Source: an uncultured Burkholderiales bacterium (GTDB lineage Bacteria > Pseudomonadota > Gammaproteobacteria > Burkholderiales > Burkholderiaceae_C). From it: a stretch of DNA of 6,691 nucleotides. The position numbers and the translations under genes are program-made. A model generated the notes under the pieces. That model did not search any database and was not told the origin of the DNA. It worked only from the letters and a program-made list of their open reading frames with translations. This document shows positions 1-4,829 of the stretch, piece after piece. The number at the start of each line of letters is the position of its first letter. The stretch's first letter is position 1. The stretch spans positions 1-6,691 of the forward strand of contig CAIQIL010000405.1 in the NCBI GenBank assembly GCA_903871865.1, read 5' to 3'.

Positions 1-314
1 AGGCGGGGTTCGTGGCGCTCGATGGCCTGGGTCAGGCTGCGCGCGATGTGGCGCTGGTCCTCGGAACTGGCCAGCACCCGAGAGGCGAAATCGCGCACAC
101 CGAAGCTCAGCACCGAGCGGCGCGCGTGGGCCCCCAAGGATGCGCTGTCGGCATGCAGCGCCGTGCGCGTGTTCAGCAGACGCTCCAGATCTGCCGCCAC
201 GGCGTCACGCAACTGGTCGATCGTGTACGTGGGCATCACGCCATCTGGCACTTCCTGATGCGCACCCAAGAGGCGATCGAACAGGCTGCGACGGATCCGC
301 AAGGAGGATGACAT
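1..314 (-). CDS. tssE: TssE, T6SS baseplate protein (gp25-like), C-terminus cut by window edge
   Basis: TssE is the small gp25-like subunit of the cytoplasmic T6SS baseplate wedge, where it works with TssF, TssG and TssK and helps start sheath assembly. Reading the minus strand from the ATG at 312-314 gives 104 full codons still open at the left edge. Family landmarks are visible: SLFDRLL at residues 10-16, LERLLNTR at 43-50, SVLSFGVRDFAS at 67-78, and the end of the visible part, QAIERHEPRL (about 96-105), which matches the conserved I..FEPRL-type segment of gp25 proteins. The family is usually about 130-170 residues, so a few dozen are missing. A GGAG (321-324) lies 6 nt ahead of the ATG. 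The gene follows hcp in the same direction, but an intrinsic terminator stands between them. The assignment rests on motif recognition and the neighbours. Confidence 0.9.
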   Translation of the reverse strand, partial: MSSSLRIRRSLFDRLLGAHQEVPDGVMPTYTIDQLRDAVAADLERLLNTRTALHADSASLGAHARRSVLSFGVRDFASRVLASSEDQRHIARSLTQAIERHEPR

Positions 315-332
315 CCAGGGCTCCAGGGGAAG

Positions 333-366
333 AAAAAAAGCATCCGACGCACCATCCGCCGGATGC
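333..366 (-). terminator. Intrinsic terminator between hcp and tssE
   Basis: Read on the minus strand, GCATCCG (366-360) and CGGATGC (346-340) form a perfect 7-bp, GC-rich stem around a 13-nt loop, followed immediately by seven T (339-333). This is the form of a rho-independent terminator acting on leftward transcription from hcp. The plus-strand side has no T-run, so it should work in one direction. It lies 63 nt after the hcp stop and 19 nt before the tssE start, so tssE would depend on read-through or on its own promoter. Confidence 0.8.
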
Positions 367-378
367 AACAACCTGATC

Positions 379-405
379 ACCTGGGGCACACACCGACCCC
401 CAGGT
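379..405 (-). repeat. Perfect 8-bp inverted repeat in hcp 3' untranslated region
   Basis: ACCTGGGG (379-386) and CCCCAGGT (398-405) are perfect reverse complements separated by 11 nt. In the hcp transcript they would form a strong GC-rich hairpin. No T-run follows, so it is not itself a classic terminator. It lies 24 nt after the hcp stop and ahead of the T7-tailed hairpin. A role in protecting the hcp mRNA 3' end is inference. Confidence 0.6.
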
Positions 406-410
406 TCGAC

Positions 411-423
411 ACCTGACTCAGGT
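411..423. repeat. Short palindrome ACCTGA-C-TCAGGT just after hcp
   Basis: Positions 411-416 and 418-423 are perfect 6-bp reverse complements around a single central base, starting 5 nt beyond the hcp stop codon. A further ACCTGA lies at 371-376 and ACCTG at 379-383, so alternative pairings are possible in RNA. It could be a small hairpin (5-bp stem, 3-nt loop) or a chance palindrome; nothing identifies a binding protein. Confidence 0.35.
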
Positions 424-428
424 CATAC

Positions 429-965
429 TCAGTTCGGCGCGTCGAACGCAGCCTTGTTGGTGGCCAGGCTCCAGGAAGCGACCTGCCCCGGCTTGGACTT
501 GCCATCCATGGTCTGCTGGGTGTAGGTCCACTGGACAGCGGAGTAGCGCAATCCGAAAGTTTCGGTCGGCAGGCCTTCCGACTCGACCTGAGGCACCACC
601 TGCGAGATCAGCACTTTCTTCAACTGGATCTTGAGGTACAGCACGCGGTCATTCGTGCCGTTGGCGCGCATGAAGTGGATTTCCACGTCGTCGTACAGCG
701 TGCCAGCCGAGCAGGCTTCCCACAGTTGGGGGCTGACCAGGTCCAGGTCCTTGGTGAAGATCATTTCGCCGTGCTCGCAGCGCTCGGCGGTGTGGCCACC
801 GGCGGTCGATGCCGTCGCCGACTTGGGCTGGCGGATGATGTGGTTCCAGCTGATGGCTTCGAACCAGGGCGCAGCGTGCTGGGTGCCAGCACCGGCATCA
901 CGCGATTCGCCCTTGATTTCCTTGCCGTTCAGCGGCTTGCCGAACTTGATGTAAATGTCTTTCAT
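429..965 (-). CDS. hcp: Hcp (TssD), T6SS inner-tube protein
   Basis: Hcp forms hexameric rings that stack into the inner tube fired by the contracting sheath; it also carries and stabilises small effectors. The 178-residue product begins MKDIYIKFGKP and contains IKGESRD, SWNHIIRQPKSATAS, GGHTAERCEHGE, the KDLD segment and GLPTETFGLRYSAVQWTY, all typical of the proteobacterial Hcp family. It is slightly longer than the usual 160-172 residues, with extra residues near the N-terminus (around LNGKE and between ESRD and the SWNH segment). It has no signal peptide, as expected. There is no C-terminal toxin extension, so this is a structural Hcp. The start is fixed by AGGAG at 972-976, 6 nt ahead of the ATG. 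It follows tssC after a 65-nt gap and is followed by structured 3' sequence and a terminator. That arrangement suits the large excess of Hcp needed. Confidence 0.96.
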   Translation of the reverse strand: MKDIYIKFGKPLNGKEIKGESRDAGAGTQHAAPWFEAISWNHIIRQPKSATASTAGGHTAERCEHGEMIFTKDLDLVSPQLWEACSAGTLYDDVEIHFMRANGTNDRVLYLKIQLKKVLISQVVPQVESEGLPTETFGLRYSAVQWTYTQQTMDGKSKPGQVASWSLATNKAAFDAPN

Positions 966-1030
966 GACTCACTCCTGTGTTGTTGTGCCCCCGCAGGTGC
1001 CTCCACCCGCGGTCGAGCTGGTGGGAAAGG

Positions 1031-2511
1031 TCACTTCGAGCCTTGCGGCAGCTCGGCAACCAGACGCAGCGACACCGACAGTTCGTCCAGCTGGTAGTGC
1101 GGGCGCACGAAAGCCACCGCGCGGTACGAGCCGGGGCGCCCCGGGACTTCGCTGACTTCGACGCTGGCTTCACGCAGCGGCTTCTGAGCGCGGATCTCCT
1201 GAGAGGCGTCCTGCGCATCCACCACGTACTGCATCAGCCAGTTGTGCAGATAGCGCTCGACGTCCAGCGTGTTGGCGAAGCTGCCCACCTTGTCGCGCAT
1301 CATGGCTTTCATGTAGTGCGCAATGCGGCAGACCGCGAACATGTACTGGAGTTGAGCCGACAGGGCAGCATTGGCGTTGGCCGCATCGCTGTCGTACTTC
1401 TTGGCCTTCTGAGCCGACTGGGCACCGAAGAAGGCGGCGTAGTCGGTGTTCTTGCAATGCACCAGGGGGATGAAGCCCAGGTCGCTGAGTTCCTTCTCGC
1501 GGCGGTCGGTGATGGCCACTTCGGTCGGGCACTTCAGGGCGATCTCGCCATCGTCGGTCTTGAAGGTGTGCGTGGGCAGGTCTTCGACCAGGCCACCGCC
1601 CTCAACGCCACGGATGGCGGCGCACCAGCCGTACTGCTCAAAGGCGTCGGTCAGCCGCGTGCCCATGGCGTAAGCGGTGTTGACCCACAGGTAGCGGCTG
1701 TGGTCGCTGCCATCGACCTCTTCGACGAAGTTGAAGCCTTCGGTGCTGGTGCCTTCCTTGGGGTCGTAGGGCAGGCGGCCCAGGAAGCGAGGCACGGTCA
1801 GGCCCACATAGCGGGCGTCTTCCGACTCGCGGAATGACTTCCACTTGGCGTAGTCCACCGTGTCGAAGACCTTGGCCAGGTCGCGGGGCTTGCCAAGTTC
1901 GGTGAATGCCTCCAGGCCAAAGAGCTCGGCCGAGGCTGAAGAGATGAAGGGCGCATGGGCGGCGGCCGCCACATGGGCCATCTGCTCCACGAAGAACATG
2001 TCTTCTGCGCCTCGGCCGATTTCATAGTCACCGATCAGGGCGCCAAAAGGCGCACCGCCGAAGGTGCCGAACTCTTCTTCGTACACCTTCTTGAACAGCG
2101 TGGACTGGTCGAAGTCGATGGCGGTTTTGAAGTCCTTGACCATGTCCTTCTTGGTGGCGTTGAGCAGCTTGATCTTCAAGCGCTCGCCAGTGGACGTCTG
2201 CTTGCAGAGGTACTGCAGACCGGTCCAGGTGGACTCCAGCCTCTGGAACTCGGGCGCGTGCATGACGGCACTGAGCTGGGCAGAGATCAACTGATCGATG
2301 TCGGCGATGCGCGCGTCGATGCTGGCCGAGAGGTTGTCCGACACCGTCACGGTGCCCGCCATCACTTCGCGGACGAGTTCACCGATGATGTCCTTGGCGC
2401 GGGCGTGCTCGACATCCGTCTTGGCGACCTTGCTGCGCGCGACGATGTCATCGAGCAGACCTGGGCTTCGGCGGCGGCGGGCTGACCGTTGGATTGCAGT
2501 TGGGCGCTCAT
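1031..2511 (-). CDS. tssC: TssC (VipB), large T6SS sheath subunit, with apparent 1-nt frameshift near the start
   Basis: TssC and TssB together form the contractile cytoplasmic sheath. Clear family segments are SKVAKTDVEHARAKD, TVTVSDNLSASIDARI, LISAQLSAVMHAPEFQRLES followed by TW.GL, and the C-terminal RPGSYRAVAFVRPHYQLDEL. The ATG at 2511, 6 nt after AGGAG, reads MSAQLQSNGQPAAAEAQ, a normal-looking TssC opening, but this frame then goes wrong. The body (LLDDIVARSK onward) is in the -1 frame, reached if one base is restored near 2459-2461 (Q-G-LLDD). The repaired protein would be 493 residues, the usual family length. As given, the open frame can only start at GTG 2518, which overlaps the Shine-Dalgarno and replaces the first 17 residues by an unrelated Arg-rich stretch. 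The cause could be a sequencing error or a real mutation. The gene begins 3 nt after tssB and is probably translationally coupled to it. Confidence 0.93.
2459..2461 (-). other. Site of apparent 1-nt deletion (frameshift) in tssC
   Basis: On the minus strand the junction reads GCCCAG then GTCTGCTCGATG. From the ATG at 2511 the frame is CAG GTC TGC TCG (Q V C S), while the conserved TssC body needs GGT CTG CTC GAT (G L L D). One additional base here, for example CAGGGT instead of CAGGT, makes the N-terminus and the body continuous. The exact base cannot be fixed to better than a few positions. Confidence 0.8.
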
Positions 2512-2514
2512 GGT

Positions 2515-3045
2515 TCACTCCTGGTGGGTGGCGTCAGAGGCCACCTGGGCCTCGGCTTCCAGCAGGCGGCGCTGCTCGGTGTTGCCCAGCACTTCGCCCA
2601 AGGCGTCTTCCAGCTTTTCGTTGCCAGCCAGCTTGTTGCGCAGGTCGGAGAGCTTGGTGCGCGCCTCCAGCAGCTTGCGCAGCGGCTCGACCCGTTGCAC
2701 CACGGCCTCGGGGCGGAAGTCGTCCATGCCCTGGAAGTCCAGGTTCACGGCGAACTCACCGCCCTCGGGCGACAGCAGGTTGGGCACGCGGTAACTGGCA
2801 CGCGGCGCCATGCCGGCCATGACCTCGTCGAAGTTGTCCATGTCGATCTGGACGAACTTGCGGTCCTTGAGCTTGGCCAAAGGCTTGTCAGGGTCGGGCT
2901 GGCCAGTGAAGTCCGCCATCACGCCCATCACGAAGGGAATTTCCTTTTGCTCGATGGCATCCCCGACTTCCACGTCGTACGTGAGCTGAACGCGGGGTGG
3001 GCGAACGCGCCCCAGGCGCTGTTGAACGCTGTCTTTCTTGGCCAT
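2515..3045 (-). CDS. tssB: TssB (VipA), small T6SS sheath subunit
   Basis: TssB pairs with TssC to form the contractile sheath around the Hcp tube. The 176-residue protein starts MAKKDSVQQRLGRVRPPRVQ and has the family's conserved LTYDVEVG (21-28), KEIPFVMGVMADFTGQP (34-50), KLKDRKFVQIDMDNFDEVM and the C-terminal charged helical region (LRKLLEARTKLSDLRNKL) that packs against TssC. Length matches the family (about 160-180). The open frame extends 42 codons further upstream, but the ATG at 3045 is preceded by AAGGAG (3053-3058) at 7 nt and by the lipoprotein gene's stop, so the longer form is rejected. It lies 25 nt after the lipoprotein gene, and its TGA is only 3 nt before the tssC ATG, which suggests coupled synthesis of the two sheath subunits. 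Confidence 0.96.
   Translation of the reverse strand: MAKKDSVQQRLGRVRPPRVQLTYDVEVGDAIEQKEIPFVMGVMADFTGQPDPDKPLAKLKDRKFVQIDMDNFDEVMAGMAPRASYRVPNLLSPEGGEFAVNLDFQGMDDFRPEAVVQRVEPLRKLLEARTKLSDLRNKLAGNEKLEDALGEVLGNTEQRRLLEAEAQVASDATHQE
2518..2522 (-). promoter_or_regulatory. Ribosome binding site of tssC, overlapping the end of tssB
   Basis: AGGAG (minus strand 2522-2518) lies inside the final codons of tssB (CAG GAG TGA) and 6 nt ahead of the ATG at 2511. The same layout, AGGAG-TGA-3 nt-ATG, precedes hcp. It decides the tssC start: the competing GTG at 2518 uses the last G of this element and so has no room for its own ribosome site. Confidence 0.8.
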
Positions 3046-3070
3046 GGCCGGACTCCTTGTTTGAACGGGT

Positions 3071-3883
3071 TTACTGCAAAGCCCCGAAGGGGTTGGTGCG
3101 TGCGGAAGGAACAGGGGAAGGCGCCGGTATGGCGCGCGGAGCGGCAGTGGGCGCTGCGGCAGGCACAGCACCCTGTGCCTGAGACACCGGCGCTGCAGGG
3201 CGGGGCCTCACGACAACACCCCGACCGCGGCCGCTGCCAGCGACCTGGCTTGCAGCAGGGGCCGACGCCTGAGCGGGTGCAGAAGCCGCCGATGCAGACA
3301 GCAAGATGGGTTCGCCCAGGGCCTCGTGGATGATGCGGGCGACGCTCTCGGCCTCGCTGCGGGTCGAGCCATTGACCTCGTTGACCTTGCGCAACTGCTC
3401 CAGCGCCTGGGCACTGACCCGCAGGCCGCTGACGGCCAGGATGCTCTGCGCGGTGAGGTCGCGAACATCGCGCTGCAGCACTTCCTGGGCCTCGGTGATG
3501 GCCAACCCATACTGGCGCGCCTCGAAGTGGATCTGCGCCTTCTTCAGCCAAGGCTGTTTCGCGGCTGGGTCCACCTGGATGGCCCCGTCGAGCTGAGCCA
3601 GCGCCTGGTCGGTCTGGCCTTGCTTGAGGGCCTTGTCGGCCGCGGCCATGCGCTCATCGACCTTCTCTTGCAGCACCAGCTTGTCAGTGACGCCTGCCTT
3701 GCCTGACAGCGAGCCGCAACCCGTCAACGCCATGACCGCCGCGGCGCTTGCGAGCAAGGCCATCCAGCTGTGCCCGGCGCGCGGACGCACCCCCAAATTG
3801 GCCGCGCCCAAAAGCGCACGGCTCTTGCCATTCGAATGCAATCGAACACTCCCTGATGGTTCAAATTTCGGCACCGGCTTCAT
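3071..3883 (-). CDS. T6SS-associated TPR lipoprotein (TagM-like position), start uncertain
   Basis: From the ATG at 3883 this reads 270 residues. A hydrophobic stretch MALLASAAAVMALTGC ends in a lipobox (L-T-G-C, Cys56), so the protein should be exported and lipidated. Gly at +2 gives no inner-membrane retention signal, so the outer membrane is likely. Residues about 78-165 form helical tetratricopeptide-like repeats (ALKQGQTDQALAQLDGAIQV, then KAQIHFEARQYGLAITEAQE), usually protein-binding. Residues about 196-262 are Ala/Pro-rich and low complexity. The 40 residues ahead of the hydrophobic stretch are long for a signal peptide, and the ATG has a poor ribosome site. A TTG at 3841 has AGGGAG (3849-3854) 7 nt upstream and gives 256 residues; the internal ATG at 3763 is a third option. 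A lipoprotein of this kind ahead of tssB is known in Burkholderia T6SS clusters (called TagM there); I infer that relation from position and do not assert orthology. Confidence 0.8.
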   Translation of the reverse strand: MKPVPKFEPSGSVRLHSNGKSRALLGAANLGVRPRAGHSWMALLASAAAVMALTGCGSLSGKAGVTDKLVLQEKVDERMAAADKALKQGQTDQALAQLDGAIQVDPAAKQPWLKKAQIHFEARQYGLAITEAQEVLQRDVRDLTAQSILAVSGLRVSAQALEQLRKVNEVNGSTRSEAESVARIIHEALGEPILLSASAASAPAQASAPAASQVAGSGRGRGVVVRPRPAAPVSQAQGAVPAAAPTAAPRAIPAPSPVPSARTNPFGALQ

Positions 3884-4077
3884 GTCGAGTCGGTTGCCTT
3901 TGCGGCGGATTAGAGCCGAATTTGGCGGTCGTGCATTCCCCCATTGGAGGGTGGTTTACAGACTCTTGCATTCCGTTGCATGTGCAGTCCCCTCTTGTGG
4001 GGGGGCGGTGAGAAAGAAGCCATCACAGCTGCCTACACTACACGCGGCGATGGGCGCAGCTTGCCCCGCACACACAC
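3884..4077. promoter_or_regulatory. Divergent intergenic region, presumed promoters for both T6SS blocks
   Basis: These 194 bp separate the starts of the leftward lipoprotein-tssBC-hcp block and the rightward tssJKL block, so promoters for both are expected here. On the minus strand TCTAAT (3914-3909) resembles a -10 box about 26 nt before the lipoprotein ATG, but I see no good -35 partner. On the plus strand TTTACA (3955-3960) resembles a -35 box without a convincing -10. No sigma-54 site with correct spacing was found. Repeated TTGCATTC-type words (3931-3938 with one mismatch, 3966-3973, TTGCAT again at 3976-3981) are candidate regulator sites. A G7 run lies at 3999-4005. Confidence 0.45.
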
Positions 4078-4078
4078 A
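4068..4078 (+). repeat. CA-dinucleotide run at the tssJ start
   Basis: GCACACACACA runs directly into the tssJ ATG, occupying the place where a Shine-Dalgarno would be. An identical 11-mer lies at 4796-4806 between tssJ and tssK. The runs are short and may be chance, but they bracket the tssJ gene. Confidence 0.4.
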
Positions 4079-4791
4079 TGAACACAGGGATCCAAGGACG
4101 CTTTCCAGCGGCCCCAGCAGCATCGTTTCTGGCCGGGTGCCTGACGCTGTTGCTGGCGTCGTGCTTGACGTCGTGCGCATCTGCACCACCTGCCGCCGAT
4201 GCCATGAGCGCCGTGAACGCAGCCGGTGCAGAAGCCCCGAGCGGGGTCATGGGCGTGCTGGGCTCGGTGGCCGACAAGGCCCTGGAAGTCACCGGCATCA
4301 AGGCACCTGCGAAGCTGCCCGAGGCCCTGCCTGACAGCGCCCTGCCCGACCGCCGCATCCGCTGGCAACTGCACGCCAGCAGTTCGCTGAACGCGGCCGA
4401 CAACGGCCAGCCACTCGGGCTCGTCACGCGCATCTTCAAGCTGCGCAACCCTGACAGCTTCCTGCAGGCCCAGGCGGACGTCTTCGGCGATCCAGCCCGG
4501 GAAAAGCAGGCCCTGGGCGATGACCTGGTCGCCGTGCGGGAGGTGCAACTGGTGCCCGGCCAGCACCACGAAGCCACCGACAAGGTGGCGCGCGACGTGC
4601 CCTACATCGGCATCGTGGCGCTCTACCGCCGTCCGGCGGCCGGCCGATGGCGCTATGCCTTCAAGGCGGCCGACGCCGAACTGGGCGGGCTGTCGCTGGG
4701 CGCGCACGCCTGCGCCCTCAGCGTGCAGACAGGCGCACCCGTGGGCCAGGCGGCAGGCAGCGCACGCTCGGTCGCGGTGAGCTGCCCCTGA
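4078..4791 (+). CDS. tssJ: TssJ, T6SS outer-membrane lipoprotein
   Basis: TssJ is the outer-membrane lipoprotein of the TssJLM membrane complex; its periplasmic beta-sandwich binds the C-terminal part of TssM. The 237-residue product has a signal sequence ending in two overlapping lipoboxes, LASC (Cys29) and LTSC (Cys33). The conserved domain follows from about residue 95: WQLHASSSLN, PLGLVTRIFKLRNPDSFLQAQ, a VREVQLVPGQ segment and the VPYIGIVALYRRP strand. Between lipid anchor and domain lie about 60 residues of Ala-rich and amphipathic sequence, so the protein is longer than short TssJ proteins (about 150-180) but similar to those I know from Burkholderiales. No clear Shine-Dalgarno precedes the ATG, and no better in-frame start is seen. 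It opens the rightward block and is followed by tssK after 38 nt. Confidence 0.93.
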   Translation: MNTGIQGRFPAAPAASFLAGCLTLLLASCLTSCASAPPAADAMSAVNAAGAEAPSGVMGVLGSVADKALEVTGIKAPAKLPEALPDSALPDRRIRWQLHASSSLNAADNGQPLGLVTRIFKLRNPDSFLQAQADVFGDPAREKQALGDDLVAVREVQLVPGQHHEATDKVARDVPYIGIVALYRRPAAGRWRYAFKAADAELGGLSLGAHACALSVQTGAPVGQAAGSARSVAVSCP

Positions 4792-4829
4792 CATCGCACA
4801 CACACAAAATCAATCGAGGAGTACCGCCC

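Noticed and set aside
977..1837. Long plus-strand open frame (286 codons) opposite tssC
   Set aside because: It lies antisense to conserved tssC sequence, has no recognisable domain, and is the usual antisense shadow of high-GC coding DNA.
2453..2470. Programmed -1 ribosomal frameshifting to join the two tssC frames
   Set aside because: The site GCC CAG GTC has no slippery heptamer that allows re-pairing, and I know of no such mechanism in tssC; a base deletion or sequence error is simpler.
2494..3333. Plus-strand open frame (279 codons) opposite tssB and the lipoprotein gene
   Set aside because: Antisense to two supported genes; composition and lack of motifs fit a shadow frame.
3940..3990. 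Sigma-54 promoter in the divergent region
   Set aside because: GG and GC elements occur (for example 3953-3969) but the spacing between them is not the required 10 nt, and no better match was found on either strand.
3999..4005. G7 tract as a phase-variation switch for tssJ
   Set aside because: Only seven bases, lies outside any coding frame and more than 70 nt before the tssJ ATG, with no promoter elements seen on both sides of it.
4647..4829. 61-codon upstream extension of tssK
   Set aside because: It would overlap tssJ out of frame; the ATG at 4830 has GAGGAG 8 nt upstream and starts the conserved TssK N-terminus.
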